Shown in pieces: positions 50,914 through 60,321 of a stretch of DNA of 62,732 nt. Both the position numbers and the translations under genes were made by a program. Origin of the DNA: Brevundimonas sp. (GTDB taxonomy: Bacteria; Pseudomonadota; Alphaproteobacteria; Caulobacterales; Caulobacteraceae); NCBI RefSeq assembly GCF_027484365.1, contig NZ_JAIXTC010000006.1, positions 1 through 62,732 of the forward strand, written 5' to 3'. Below the pieces are notes generated by a model that did not search any database, was not told the origin of the DNA, and saw only the letters and a program-made list of their open reading frames with translations. Each line of letters begins with the position of its first letter. Within the stretch, counting starts at the first letter, position 1.

Positions 50914-52170
50914 TCAGCGCGCACCGGGGGCGGACAGTCGGGGGTCGATCCCCAGGGCCGTGATCGCCTCGACCGCCGCCCGCTCGCCCTCCATCCAGGC
51001 ACCGTGGCAGGTGCCGTAGAAGCCCCGCGACGTCGCCTCGCCGGCGATGAAGATCCGGTCCTCGATCGGTCGCGCCAGACCCGCACGGGCCCCGGTCTCC
51101 CGATCACCCAGTCCCGGCAGAACGTGGGAATAGGCGCCCCTCGACCACGGCTCGGCGCCCCACATCGAGGTCGACAGAACTCGAAGCCGCCCCGGGAACC
51201 GCGATCCCAGCAGATGGGCCAGTTCCGAACAGGCGAAGTCGAAGAAGGCCGCCTCGCCCTGCGCCTCCAGCCCCCAGGCCAGGTCGCCGCCGAAATAGCC
51301 CTCGATGATCGGCCGTCCGAACGGCCGCAGATGATAGCCGCCGGTCTGGGCCGTATCGGTGCGGCCCCACAGTTGGCTGTCCGCAGGAAAGTCCTCTGCG
51401 CCCTCGACGGCCATATGCAATTTGGTCGCCAGTCCCAGGGGCGCGCCGGCCGCCGCCTCGACCAGGTCCGGCAGGGGCGGGTCGAACCGCACGGCCTCCG
51501 ACGCCAGCACCGAGGTCGGCAGGGTCAGGATCGCGGACCGGGCCTCGATCACGCCGCGGGCCGTCTCGATCGTCAGCCGGGCACCCGACCGGTCGATCCG
51601 CTCGACCGGGCAGTTCAGGACCACCGGGACGTCCTCCCCGAGCGAGGCGATCAGGGTCCCGTAGCCCTCGGTCACCCGATAGTTGACGCCCGTGTCCTCG
51701 TAGGCGTCGTAGTCCAGGGTCGAGACCTCGGCGAATTTCGCCCCGTTCAAGGCGCCGGAGATGGCGTCCATCCGGGCGTTCCAGCGCTCGTCCGGGTCGA
51801 ACAGATGAGCCGCCGGACGGTCGTCGCCCGCCTTGGCCGCCTCGGTGACCCGTTGGTCGAAGGCGGCCCAGGCTTCGCCGAACCTGGCCTGTTCCTCGGC
51901 CGTGATTCCGAGGTTGAAGGCCTGCTGGCGCCACGGCGGCGGGGTCTCGTCGATGGTGAAGCCGGCGTCGCGCCCGAGACGGCAGAGTACATTCTGATCC
52001 GCCGAATGCAGCCAGCCGCAGCCGAGGTCGATCGGCATCCCCTCGTGCGCCACCGTATGGGCCCGCCCGCCGATCCGGTCGCGGGCCTCCAGCACCACCA
52101 AGGCCACGCCCGCACGCGCCAGCCGACGCGCGGCCGATAGCCCTGCGGCGCCGGCGCCGATCACGGCCAC
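50914..52170 (-). CDS. FAD-dependent amine oxidase family protein
   Basis: A 418-residue flavoprotein. The FAD dinucleotide fold begins almost at the first residue (AVIGAGAAGLSAARRL), with LEARDRIGGRAHTV, then a substrate domain, and near the end RIFIAGEATSRGFYGTCHGAWMEGERAA (key FAD-binding pieces GEATS and GTCHGA). It would oxidise an amine or polyamine, or act as a protoporphyrinogen-like oxidase. The GTG at 52170 is the only plausible initiator in frame and has no Shine-Dalgarno, so the true start may be different. nth follows. Confidence 0.85.
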   Translation of the reverse strand: MAVIGAGAAGLSAARRLARAGVALVVLEARDRIGGRAHTVAHEGMPIDLGCGWLHSADQNVLCRLGRDAGFTIDETPPPWRQQAFNLGITAEEQARFGEAWAAFDQRVTEAAKAGDDRPAAHLFDPDERWNARMDAISGALNGAKFAEVSTLDYDAYEDTGVNYRVTEGYGTLIASLGEDVPVVLNCPVERIDRSGARLTIETARGVIEARSAILTLPTSVLASEAVRFDPPLPDLVEAAAGAPLGLATKLHMAVEGAEDFPADSQLWGRTDTAQTGGYHLRPFGRPIIEGYFGGDLAWGLEAQGEAAFFDFACSELAHLLGSRFPGRLRVLSTSMWGAEPWSRGAYSHVLPGLGDRETGARAGLARPIEDRIFIAGEATSRGFYGTCHGAWMEGERAAVEAITALGIDPRLSAPGAR

Positions 52171-52329
52171 ATCGATGGAGGAGGGAAGGGAGATGAAGTC
52201 GCTCGGGGGACAGGGTGAACAGCGCGAAACATGACGTGTTCACGCCGCGTCGCAAGGGGATTGATTTCTGGACGATTGGGTCCATTTTACTGCCGTCCTC
52301 CCCGACGCCCATCCCAGAGACCAGCAAAC

Positions 52330-53442
52330 ATGGCCCTCGCACCCGCATTGAAGAAACGCCTCCCGCTGATCGTCGGAGGCGTCGTCGCCATCGGCCTGAT
52401 CATCGGCGGTGGGGTCTGGTGGCAGAACAAGCAGCGGTGGGAGACCACCGACAACGCCTTCGTCCAGGCCGATGTGACCCTGGTCAGCCCCCAGATCGAC
52501 GGCTATGTCGCCGAGGTTCTGGTCACCGACAACCAGCGGGTCCAGCCGGGACAAATTCTGGTCCGGCTCGACGATGCCGACGCCCGGGCCCGGCTGGCCG
52601 CCGCCGAGGCCAATCTGGCCGCCCTGCTCGCGGCCGTCGACAACGTCGATGCCCGTGCCGCCCAGGAAGAGGCGCTGATCGCGTCGCGCGCCGCCGCCGT
52701 GTCCCAGGCCCGCGCCCAGGCCAATCTGGCCCAGGCCCAGGTCAACCGCTACACGACCCTCCAGCGTCAGGGCTGGGTCTCGCAGCAGCGGATCGAGACT
52801 GAAACGGCCGGCGCCCAGACCGCCGCCGCCTCCGTCGCCCAGGCCCAGGCCGCCCTCGTCGCCGAACAGCGCACCGCCGGCGTGCTGGGCTCGACCCGCC
52901 AACAGAGCCTGGCCGCCGTCGACCAGGCGCGCGCCGCAGTCGAACAGGCCCGCACCAATCTGGACCGCACCGTCATCCGCGCCCCCTCCGCCGGGGTCGT
53001 CGGCGCCCGCGGCGTCCGTGCCGGCCAGTACGTCCGTCCGGGCGGCCAGCTGCTGTCGCTGGTGCCGCTGGGCGACACCTATGTCGTGGCCAACTTCAAG
53101 GAGACCCAGCTGGGTCGCCTGCGTCTGGGCCAGACCGTTCACATCGAGGCCGACGCCTTCCCCGGCATGGACCTGACCGGCCGCATCGACAGCTTCGCCC
53201 CGGCCACCGGTTCGGAGTTCGCCCTGATCCCGGTCGAGAACGCCACCGGCAACTTCACCAAGATCAGCCAGCGAATCCCTGTGCGCATCCTGGTCAACCG
53301 CGCCGACGGCGGGGCCGCCCTGCGGCCCGGCCTGTCCGTCGAGGTCAGGGTCGATCTCAAGAGCGAGGGCGGCGCCTCGTTCGCCGAGGCCGCCACGGGC
53401 CAGACCCGCCTCGCCGACGCCGGAACCGCGAGCGAACAATGA
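52330..53442 (+). CDS. emrA: EmrA-type membrane-fusion protein of efflux pump
   Basis: A 370-residue HlyD-family adaptor. One N-terminal membrane anchor (about 12-32) is followed by the biotinyl-lipoyl-like half motif TDNAFVQADVTLVSPQIDGYV, a coiled-coil hairpin (about 90-215, Ala/Gln-rich), and a closing half with LDRTVIRAPSAGVVG, then the beta-barrel with LGDTYVVANFKE. With EmrB it should export drugs across the envelope. The ATG at 52330 has a weak Shine-Dalgarno. Its stop overlaps emrB. Confidence 0.92.
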   Translation: MALAPALKKRLPLIVGGVVAIGLIIGGGVWWQNKQRWETTDNAFVQADVTLVSPQIDGYVAEVLVTDNQRVQPGQILVRLDDADARARLAAAEANLAALLAAVDNVDARAAQEEALIASRAAAVSQARAQANLAQAQVNRYTTLQRQGWVSQQRIETETAGAQTAAASVAQAQAALVAEQRTAGVLGSTRQQSLAAVDQARAAVEQARTNLDRTVIRAPSAGVVGARGVRAGQYVRPGGQLLSLVPLGDTYVVANFKETQLGRLRLGQTVHIEADAFPGMDLTGRIDSFAPATGSEFALIPVENATGNFTKISQRIPVRILVNRADGGAALRPGLSVEVRVDLKSEGGASFAEAATGQTRLADAGTASEQ

Positions 53443-55028
53443 CCGCCGCCGTCATCGGCGGCTCGGCTCCGACGGTGGCTGAGCCCAAGATCAACTGGAC
53501 CGTCCTGATCCTCGGCTTCGCCGGGATGGTCATCGGCCAGTTCATGGCCATCCTGGACATCCAGATCGTCGCCGCCTCCCTGCCGCAGATCCAGTCCGGC
53601 ATCGGCGCCTCGGCCGACGAGATCAGCTGGATCCAGACCGCCTATCTGATCCCAGAGGTCGTGATGATCCCGCTGTCGGGATATCTGTCGCGTCTGTGGG
53701 GCACACAGAAGGTCTTCCTGTTCAGCTGCGGCGGCTTCGTCCTGATGAGCATCGCCGTGGGTCTGTCGTCCTCGGTCGAGGTGATGATCTTCTTCCGGGC
53801 CATCCAGGGCTTTGTCGGCGGGGCCATGATCCCGACCGTCTTCGCCGTGGCCTTCACCGCCTTCCCGCCGTCGAAGCGGGTGACCGCCTCGGTCTTCATC
53901 GGCCTGATCGTCACCCTGGCCCCGACCGTGGGTCCGACCCTGGGCGGTCACCTGACCGAGATGCTCAGCTGGCGCTGGCTGTTCTTCATCAATGTGCCGT
54001 TCGGCCTGCTGTCCTTCTTCCTGGTCTGGCGCTACGCCAATTTCGACAAGGGGGACCCGTCGCTGTCCAAGGGCTTCGACTGGCTGGGTCTGGGCCTGAT
54101 GGCCACCTTCCTCATGAGCATGCAGTTCGTGCTCGAGGAAGGATCGAAGAACGACTGGTTCGCGGACGATCAGATCCTGTTGCTGTCGGTGGTGGCCGGT
54201 CTCTGCGGTCCGGCCTTCGTCTGGCGCTCACTGGTCTACTACAACCCGGTCGTCGAGCTGCGGGCCTTCAACAATCGCAACTTCCTCGTCGGCGTGATCA
54301 TGACCTTCACGGTCGGCGCGGCCCTGTTCGGAGGCACCTTCCTGCTGCCGCTCTTCCTGGCGCGGGTTCGGGACTATTCACCGGCCGAAGTCGGCACGAC
54401 GATGGTGGTCTCGGGCCTCGCCATGTTCCTGACCGGACCGTTCGCCGGCCGGCTGGTGCGCGCCGTCGACCTGCGGCTCCTGATGTTCGGCGGCTTCATG
54501 CTGTGCGCCTGGGGCATGTGGGATGCCCACGCCGTCACCACGGAGTGGGGCTTCTGGGAGTTCGCCGGGGTCCAGGCCCTGCGCGGCGCAGGCGTCATGC
54601 TGGCCATGATCGCCGCCCAGCAGGTGACCATGTCGACCCTGCCGCCGCATATGGTCAAGAACGCCTCGGGCCTGGTGAACCTGTTCCGCAATGTCGGCGG
54701 AGCCTTCGGTCTGGCCATGCTGAACACCTCCCTGACCACCAACACCGCTCTGCACATGAGCGAGTTGACCCAGGCCATCCCGCAAACCAGCGTCCCGATG
54801 CAAGAGATGCTGGCCGGTATGGCCGCCATGATGTCGGGCTCGATCGATCCTGAAGGGGCGGCGCTGAAGGCGGTTTACGGCCTCCTTCAACGTCAGGCGA
54901 TGACCCTCGCCTTCGGCGACGCCTTCGCCATCCTGGCCCTGGGCTGCGCGGCCTGCGCCTTCCTGACCCTGCTGGCCCGGCCGGTGAAGCCGGGCACGGG
55001 CGCGCCTCCGCCCGCGGATCTCCACTGA
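53439..55028 (+). CDS. emrB: EmrB-type MFS drug:H+ antiporter (DHA2, 14 TM)
   Basis: A 529-residue transporter with about 14 membrane segments. The DHA2 opening MAILDIQIVAASLPQIQSGI, the QTAYLIPEVVMIPLSGYLSRLWG loop and the motif C-like TVGPTLGGHLTEMLSWRWLFFINVPFG are all there. It forms the inner-membrane pump with EmrA. The 4-bp overlap with emrA and the shared base with tetR at its end give a tight three-gene operon. Confidence 0.93.
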   Translation: MTAAVIGGSAPTVAEPKINWTVLILGFAGMVIGQFMAILDIQIVAASLPQIQSGIGASADEISWIQTAYLIPEVVMIPLSGYLSRLWGTQKVFLFSCGGFVLMSIAVGLSSSVEVMIFFRAIQGFVGGAMIPTVFAVAFTAFPPSKRVTASVFIGLIVTLAPTVGPTLGGHLTEMLSWRWLFFINVPFGLLSFFLVWRYANFDKGDPSLSKGFDWLGLGLMATFLMSMQFVLEEGSKNDWFADDQILLLSVVAGLCGPAFVWRSLVYYNPVVELRAFNNRNFLVGVIMTFTVGAALFGGTFLLPLFLARVRDYSPAEVGTTMVVSGLAMFLTGPFAGRLVRAVDLRLLMFGGFMLCAWGMWDAHAVTTEWGFWEFAGVQALRGAGVMLAMIAAQQVTMSTLPPHMVKNASGLVNLFRNVGGAFGLAMLNTSLTTNTALHMSELTQAIPQTSVPMQEMLAGMAAMMSGSIDPEGAALKAVYGLLQRQAMTLAFGDAFAILALGCAACAFLTLLARPVKPGTGAPPPADLH

Positions 55029-55621
55029 TGCCCCGCGTTGTCGGTCAGATCGACGAGAAGAAGTCGGAGGCCATCCTCGAGGCCGCCATGGCCCTGTTTT
55101 CGGAAAAGGGCGCGGCCGCTTCGATGGAGCAGATCGCCCGCCGCGCGGGGGTCTCGAAACAGACCCTCTACAACCGCTATGCCTCCAAGGTGGAGATCGG
55201 CCGCGCCATGGCCGAGCGCCGCTCGGACGCCATCACGGCGCCCCTGCGAACCGGCGGCGAACCCGTCGATGTCCTGACCGCCCTGGCTCAGGCCATGCTC
55301 GAAAAGCTGTGCACAGCCGAGGGCCGTGCGGCCATGCGCGGGGTGGCCCTGATCTCGCCCCAGGCCCCGGACCTGGCCCAGGCCGTCTATCACGCCGGGC
55401 CGGGCGAGAGCCTGAGACGCCTGGGGCTGTGGCTGGCCGAGCAGGATGCCCGGGGCGCCCTGCGCGTGCCCGACACGACGACGGCGGCCGAGATGTTCAC
55501 CGGGATGACCATGGGACACGGCTATCTGCGCGGCATCCTCGGCATCGATGAACCCGAAATCGACCATTCCCTCCGCGCCCGCGAGACGGCCGAGCGCTTC
55601 ATCCGGGCTTTCGCGCCCTGA
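55028..55621 (+). CDS. TetR-family transcriptional regulator
   Basis: A 197-residue regulator. The N-terminal helix-turn-helix (about 10-56) reads EAILEAAMALFSEKGAAASMEQIARRAGVSKQTLYNRYASK (key parts LFSEKG, IARRAGVSKQTLYNRY). The C-terminal all-helical domain would bind a ligand. Its ATG uses the last base of the emrB stop, so it is translated from the efflux transcript and probably represses emrAB itself, with the pump's substrate as inducer. That is inference from position. Confidence 0.9.
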   Translation: MPRVVGQIDEKKSEAILEAAMALFSEKGAAASMEQIARRAGVSKQTLYNRYASKVEIGRAMAERRSDAITAPLRTGGEPVDVLTALAQAMLEKLCTAEGRAAMRGVALISPQAPDLAQAVYHAGPGESLRRLGLWLAEQDARGALRVPDTTTAAEMFTGMTMGHGYLRGILGIDEPEIDHSLRARETAERFIRAFAP

Positions 55622-55667
55622 CCGACCGGGCGTATGGACACGAAGTTTTCCCTTCGGAGTGCCTGAA

Positions 55668-56420
55668 ATGCTGATCGCCTGTTCCTCCTGGCCCGAAATC
55701 GACGCGCGCCTGAAGACGACGAAAACCGTCATCGTGCCGATCGGCTCGAACGAACAGCACGGCCCGACGGGCCTTCTGGGCACCGACTGGATGTGCCCGG
55801 AGATCATCGCCCATGCGGCGGAGAAGACCGACGACAGTCTGGTCGTCGCCCCGACGTTCAACATCGGCATGGCCCAGCATCACCTGGCCTTCCCGGGGAC
55901 GATCTCGCTCCGTCCCTCGACGTTCATGGCCGCCATCACCGACTGGGTGTCGTCGCTGAGCCGCCACGGCTTCGAGCGGATCTATTTCCTCAACGGCCAC
56001 GGCGGCAATGTCGCCACCATCGAGGCGACCTTCTCGGAGCTCTATGCCGAATGGTCGTTCGTCGAGGAGAGCGCGCCCTTCGTGCTGAAGCTGCGAAACT
56101 GGTGGGACCTGCCGGGCATCAACAGCCTGTGCAACCAGATCTTCCCGACCGGCCACGGCATGCACGCGACCCCGTCCGAGATCGCGGTGACCCAGGCCGC
56201 CTACCCCGACCGGATCAAGACGGCGGAATACACACCGAAGATTGCGCCCAGCGGACCGATTCGCGACGCCCTCGACTACCGCGCCCGCTTCCCCGACGGC
56301 CGTATCGGCTCCGATCCGGCCCAGGCGTCGCCCGAGAAGGGTCAGCGAATCATCGACGCGGCCGTGCCCGCCCTGATCCGCGACGTGACGGCCTTCGCCG
56401 ATGAAGTCTTGCCCGGCTGA
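55668..56420 (+). CDS. Creatininase-family amidohydrolase
   Basis: A 250-residue protein from the ATG at 55668 with GGAG nine bases upstream. SNEQHGPTGLLGTDW carries the metal ligands Glu and His, and FLNGHGGNVATIEA and the ATPSEIAV Glu complete the site, as in creatininase and mycofactocin peptidase MftE and related amide hydrolases. The natural substrate is unknown. A phasin gene follows after 23 bases, but a functional link is not evident. Confidence 0.87.
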   Translation: MLIACSSWPEIDARLKTTKTVIVPIGSNEQHGPTGLLGTDWMCPEIIAHAAEKTDDSLVVAPTFNIGMAQHHLAFPGTISLRPSTFMAAITDWVSSLSRHGFERIYFLNGHGGNVATIEATFSELYAEWSFVEESAPFVLKLRNWWDLPGINSLCNQIFPTGHGMHATPSEIAVTQAAYPDRIKTAEYTPKIAPSGPIRDALDYRARFPDGRIGSDPAQASPEKGQRIIDAAVPALIRDVTAFADEVLPG

Positions 56421-56443
56421 TCAAAGGAGCCCAAGCCCGTTCC

Positions 56444-56947
56444 ATGACCCTGCTCGACAAGACGATCCGCGACGGCAAGCGCGCGGCGAAGAACGCCCGG
56501 TCGGCGGCGACCACCGCCGCAAACGGCGGCGAGATGATGCGGGCGGCCTCCGACGTCATCGCGGCCCGTCTGGCCATCATGGCCGAAGGCCTGGCCAATC
56601 CGATGAAGGCCGACATGGCCGAGATGCACCTGATGAGCACGGAAAAGGTCGAGGCCCTGAGCGCATCAGCCGCCGCCGTCGCCGGCAATCTGGGCGATCT
56701 CGCCGCCCGGGTCTCGAAGTCGGCCATGGACGAGGTCGGCCACGCCCGGAGCGCCGCCTCGGCGATCGCCGCCGCCGGCTCGCCCCAGGCCGCAGCGGCC
56801 GCCCACTACAGCTATGCGGTCGCCTGGTGGGGCCGTGCGGCGGGCCAGATGCTGACCCTCAACACCGAATTGCTGAAGGCCCAGGCCGATGCATTGAAGC
56901 CGATCCACTCCGCCGCGGTGGCCAATGCGAAACGGCTGAAGAAATAG
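56444..56947 (+). CDS. Phasin-family protein
   Basis: A 167-residue helical, Ala-rich protein with KAEMAEMHLMSTEKVEAL-like heptads and SAAAVA, typical of phasins that coat polyhydroxyalkanoate granules. No signal or membrane segment. The STEKVEALSASAA part matches the second phasin family. A coat function is likely but could also be general stress-related. A 50-residue acidic gene follows. Confidence 0.8.
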   Translation: MTLLDKTIRDGKRAAKNARSAATTAANGGEMMRAASDVIAARLAIMAEGLANPMKADMAEMHLMSTEKVEALSASAAAVAGNLGDLAARVSKSAMDEVGHARSAASAIAAAGSPQAAAAAHYSYAVAWWGRAAGQMLTLNTELLKAQADALKPIHSAAVANAKRLKK

Positions 56948-57003
56948 GGAACGGCCGAGCTTCGCGGCACGTTGATTCCGGGTCAGCAACTGGAGCCATC
57001 ATC

Positions 57004-57156
57004 ATGGCCGACCCCAAGACCCAAGAGACCGACAAACACCCCGGCATGCTGGGCGACGGCACCGAGGAACAGAACCTCAACCAGCCCGGCGATCCGTCGA
57101 AGCGGATCAAGGAAGACGAGGTCGACGAAGCCTTCGGCGGCGACGAAAAGGGCTGA
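57004..57156 (+). CDS. 50-residue acidic protein of unknown function
   Basis: A short gene with GGAG nine bases before its ATG. The product is highly charged (many Asp, Glu, Lys) with motifs such as GDPSKRIKEDEVDEAFGG and has no hydrophobic stretch. It is probably intrinsically disordered. Similar short acidic proteins are frequent in Caulobacterales genomes, without known role. It sits 56 bases after the phasin gene and six bases before the convergent Rieske stop. Confidence 0.7.
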   Translation: MADPKTQETDKHPGMLGDGTEEQNLNQPGDPSKRIKEDEVDEAFGGDEKG

Positions 57157-57162
57157 TCGCCT

Positions 57163-57549
57163 TCAGTCGGGGGCGGCGGTCCGGATGATCCCGCCCTCGA
57201 CCCTCACCGGCCAGGGCGTCAGCTTTCCGCCCGCGCAGGGCCCGCCGACACAGGCGCCCGACAGTGGCTCGAACACCGCGCCATGCCAGCCGCACAGGAT
57301 CAGCGCGCCGTCCGGCGTCAGGTAACGGTCCATCTCGATGGCGATCGGGAAGCCCTGATGCGGGCAACGGTCGACCCAGCCGGCCACTTCGCCGTCCTTT
57401 CGCACCACGAAGCCGTGGAAGAAGGCCTCGCCGATCTGCAGGACAAAGCCGCGCGAACCGGGCTCGGCGATGTCGTCGAGAGCGCACAGGGCCACATTCG
57501 GCGGCGTGGTCCAGACCCGTTTGCGCTCGGCCGGGGCCGTCTCCGTCAT
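57163..57549 (-). CDS. Rieske [2Fe-2S] domain protein
   Basis: A 128-residue ferredoxin-like protein. The cluster ligands are Cys62 and His64 (RCPHQGFP) and Cys86 and His89 (LCGWHGAVF), in the normal CxH-x21-CxxH spacing. It is a stand-alone soluble Rieske ferredoxin, perhaps electron donor to an oxygenase; no oxygenase is nearby. The start overlaps the gpsA stop by four bases, so it is co-translated with gpsA. Confidence 0.9.
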   Translation of the reverse strand: MTETAPAERKRVWTTPPNVALCALDDIAEPGSRGFVLQIGEAFFHGFVVRKDGEVAGWVDRCPHQGFPIAIEMDRYLTPDGALILCGWHGAVFEPLSGACVGGPCAGGKLTPWPVRVEGGIIRTAAPD

Positions 57550-58544
57550 TGCCGCTCGGCCTTGAGCGGTCGCGACAGCAGTCCCTCGATCATCGCGTCA
57601 ACCGTTGATTCCCCGGCCAGCAGCGCCGCCGTCGCCTCGCAGATCGGCATCTCCACCCCCATCCGGCGCGCCAGCTCACGTACCGCCGGCGCGCTCTCAT
57701 AGCCCTCGGCCACCGAACGTTTGCCGGCCAAAGCCTGTTCGATGGTCTGGCCTTCGCCGAGCGCCAGGCCCAGGCTCATGTTGCGCGACTGCGGGCTCGA
57801 ACAGGTCAGGACCAGATCGCCGAGCCCGCACAGCCCCGCGACCGTCTCCGGCTCACCGCCCAGGGCCACGCCCAGCCGGGTCATCTCGGCGAACCCGCGC
57901 GTGATCAGGGCCGCATGGGCCGACTTGCCCAGACGACGTCCCTCGGACAGGCCGCAGGCGATGGCGAGGACGTTCTTGATCGCCCCGCCGACCTCGGCCC
58001 CGATCAGGTCGGTGGCCAGATAGGGGCGGAAGGCGGGACCCGACAGGGTCTCCATAAGGGCCTCGCCGAGCACGGCGTCCGCGCAGGCCAGGGTCACGGC
58101 CGTCGGCAGGCCTTTGGAGACGTCAGCGGCGAAGCTGGGTCCCGACAGGACGGCGGCGGGCGCATCCGGGATCGTCTCGGCGAGGACCTCCGTCATCAGT
58201 TTCAGCGAGCCGCGCTCGATCCCCTTGGAGCAGAGTACGATCGGCGCGCCTTCGCGATGGTGCGGGGCGTAGGCGTCAAGCGTCGAACGCATGAACTGGG
58301 CCGGCGGCACGGCCAGGACGAGATCGCAGGCGCCCAGGGCTCCCAGCTCCGCCGTCACCGAGATCCGGTCGTCCAGCACCACGCCGGGCAGGAAGGCTTC
58401 GTTGATTCGGCGGTTGGCGACGCTCTCGACCACCTCGGGCTCGCGCGCCTGCAGGATGACGTCCAGCCCGGCGCGCGCGCAGACCAGGGCCAGGGCCGTG
58501 CCCCAGGCGCCGGCGCCGATGACCCCTGCGGTGCGAAATTCCAT
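57546..58544 (-). CDS. gpsA: Glycerol-3-phosphate dehydrogenase [NAD(P)+]
   Basis: A 332-residue enzyme making sn-glycerol 3-phosphate for phospholipids. [12 protein letters not shown] is the Rossmann motif, CSKGIERG and [10 protein letters not shown] line the site, and [14 protein letters not shown] has the catalytic Lys. The ATG at 58542-58544 has GAGGG upstream. Its downstream partner is the Rieske gene. tsaD lies upstream beyond the ydeI-like gene, matching alphaproteobacterial order. Confidence 0.96.
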   Translation of the reverse strand: MEFRTAGVIGAGAWGTALALVCARAGLDVILQAREPEVVESVANRRINEAFLPGVVLDDRISVTAELGALGACDLVLAVPPAQFMRSTLDAYAPHHREGAPIVLCSKGIERGSLKLMTEVLAETIPDAPAAVLSGPSFAADVSKGLPTAVTLACADAVLGEALMETLSGPAFRPYLATDLIGAEVGGAIKNVLAIACGLSEGRRLGKSAHAALITRGFAEMTRLGVALGGEPETVAGLCGLGDLVLTCSSPQSRNMSLGLALGEGQTIEQALAGKRSVAEGYESAPAVRELARRMGVEMPICEATAALLAGESTVDAMIEGLLSRPLKAERQ

Positions 58545-58566
58545 AGGCGGGTTCCCTCGTGTCACT

Positions 58567-59142
58567 TTACCGCTTGGACCACTGATTGGCGCGTTGGCCA
58601 AGCTGGGCGAGTCGGGCAGTCTCATTGACGCGCTCTGCCCGTGTCCCGGTTCTCTTCGCCGTTGCAATCCATTCGAGGATCGATCGCCTCGCGGACGGCG
58701 GAAAGGCGTCGAAGTGTTCCGCAGCCCCGGGATGGGCGTCCAGGGCGGTCACGAGATCATCGGGGACGGACAGACGGCTCGCGCCGTCCAGAGCCGTCCA
58801 GCTCCCGTCCCGCCTGGCGCTCTCGATCGCGGCGATCCCGGGCGGGGCCACCAGCCCCTCTGCCAGCAAGCCCTCGATCCGCGCCTTGTTGACTCCGGAC
58901 CAGCCGCTGCCCGGTTTGCGGGGCGACAGCCGGATCATGGACCGGTCCTGATCCAGTTTGCGCGGCTGACTGTCGATCCATCCGAAGCACAGCGCCTCTT
59001 CGACGACGTCGTCCCACGACACGTGATGGTCGGTGTGCTTCTTCCAGGTGATCAGCCAGATGCTGCCGGATCGCTGGTGGTTCTCGCTCAACCATTGCCG
59101 AAGGGCTGCGCGCGACCGGACCTCGACCTGCTCATGCTCCAT
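58567..59142 (-). CDS. YdeI/OmpD-associated family protein
   Basis: A 191-residue protein with an N part [44 protein letters not shown] and C part [40 protein letters not shown], all signature parts of the YdeI/OmdA family. The function is unclear; some members affect outer-membrane permeability. It sits between gpsA and tsaD with short gaps. Confidence 0.87.
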   Translation of the reverse strand: MEHEQVEVRSRAALRQWLSENHQRSGSIWLITWKKHTDHHVSWDDVVEEALCFGWIDSQPRKLDQDRSMIRLSPRKPGSGWSGVNKARIEGLLAEGLVAPPGIAAIESARRDGSWTALDGASRLSVPDDLVTALDAHPGAAEHFDAFPPSARRSILEWIATAKRTGTRAERVNETARLAQLGQRANQWSKR

Positions 59143-59160
59143 GACGCTGTCCCCACGCCT

Positions 59161-60282
59161 TCAGGCCTTGGCGCCCTTGCGCCCGGTCGGATGGACAGGA
59201 TCGGACAGGGCGCGCGCCGCGTCCAGCGGCCATCGTGGACGGGCGGGCGCATCGATGTCCGAGACCAGCCCCAGCTGAAGCCGTTCCGCCCCCGCCAGGG
59301 CGATCATCGCCGCATTGTCGGTGCAATAGGCCATGGGTGGCGCGAGGAAGGAAAAGCCGCGTTTCGCCGCCGTCGCCTCGAGCACCCGCCGCACGGTCCG
59401 GTTGGCCGCTACGCCGCCGGCCACGACAAACAGCCGGTGATCATGCTTGTCCGCATAGTCCGCCATGGCCCGGTCCGACCGCTCGGACAGCTGGCGCGCG
59501 ATGGCGTTCTGGACCGCATCGGCCAGATCGGCCCGGTCCTGATCCGTCTCGCAGGTCTGGGCCAGCCGCGACGCCGCCGTCTTCAGCCCGGAGAAGGAGA
59601 AATCGCAGTCCTTGCGTCCCAGGAGCGCCCTCGGCAGGTCGAAGCGCGAGCCGTCGCCGCCCTCCGCCATTTTTTCCAGCGCAGGCCCGCCGGGGTAACC
59701 CAGCCCCATGGCCTTGGCGATCTTGTCGAAGGCCTCGCCGGCCGCATCGTCGATGGTCGTTCCCAGCCGGCTCATGTCGCCGATGCCGCGCACCTCCAGC
59801 AGCTGGCAGTGCCCGCCCGAGACCAGCAGCAGCAGGAAGGGATAGTCGACCTTCGCCCCAAGCCGCGCCGAGACCGCATGCCCCTCCAGATGGTTCACGG
59901 CCACCAGCGGCAGGCCGCGCGCCAGGGCCACGGCCTTGCCGAACCCCAGCCCCACCATGACACCTCCGACCAGACCGGGACCGGCGGTCGCCGCGACCCC
60001 GTCCAGCTCGCCATAGCCGAGACCGGCATCGGCCATGGCCCGGCGTACGACGCCGTCGATCATCTCCACATGGCTGCGCGCCGCGATCTCCGGCACGACC
60101 CCGCCATAGGCCGCATGGTCGTCGATCTGGGAGTGGACGACCGACGACAGGACCGTCGCCGTCCCGTCCGGAGTCAGCCGCACGACCGAGGCCGCCGTCT
60201 CGTCGCAGCTGGTCTCCAGCCCCAGAACGGTCAGGTCGGTTGCCGGTCCAGTCTCGCTGCTATAGTCCGCGCCCATACTCAT
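59161..60282 (-). CDS. tsaD: tRNA N6-adenosine threonylcarbamoyltransferase
   Basis: A 373-residue ASKHA-fold protein that, with TsaB and TsaE, makes t6A37 in ANN-decoding tRNAs. LGLETSCDETAASVV starts the fold; AGPGLVGGVMVGLGFGKA and the metal pair His in VNHLEGHAVSA follow; GGVAANRTVRRVLE closes it. The start at 60282 gives about 15 extra residues; ATG 60276 is equally possible. It is divergent from hemC with only 39 bases between the starts and no clear Shine-Dalgarno on this side. Confidence 0.95.
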   Translation of the reverse strand: MSMGADYSSETGPATDLTVLGLETSCDETAASVVRLTPDGTATVLSSVVHSQIDDHAAYGGVVPEIAARSHVEMIDGVVRRAMADAGLGYGELDGVAATAGPGLVGGVMVGLGFGKAVALARGLPLVAVNHLEGHAVSARLGAKVDYPFLLLLVSGGHCQLLEVRGIGDMSRLGTTIDDAAGEAFDKIAKAMGLGYPGGPALEKMAEGGDGSRFDLPRALLGRKDCDFSFSGLKTAASRLAQTCETDQDRADLADAVQNAIARQLSERSDRAMADYADKHDHRLFVVAGGVAANRTVRRVLEATAAKRGFSFLAPPMAYCTDNAAMIALAGAERLQLGLVSDIDAPARPRWPLDAARALSDPVHPTGRKGAKA

Positions 60283-60321
60283 CGGGTCGAGGTAGCGACC
60301 CCATCGGACCCGCGCAACTCA

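Noticed and set aside
58291..60321. Upstream extension of the hemC frame over tsaD and gpsA
   Set aside because: It runs antisense to three well-supported genes and has no family similarity before the ATG at 60322.
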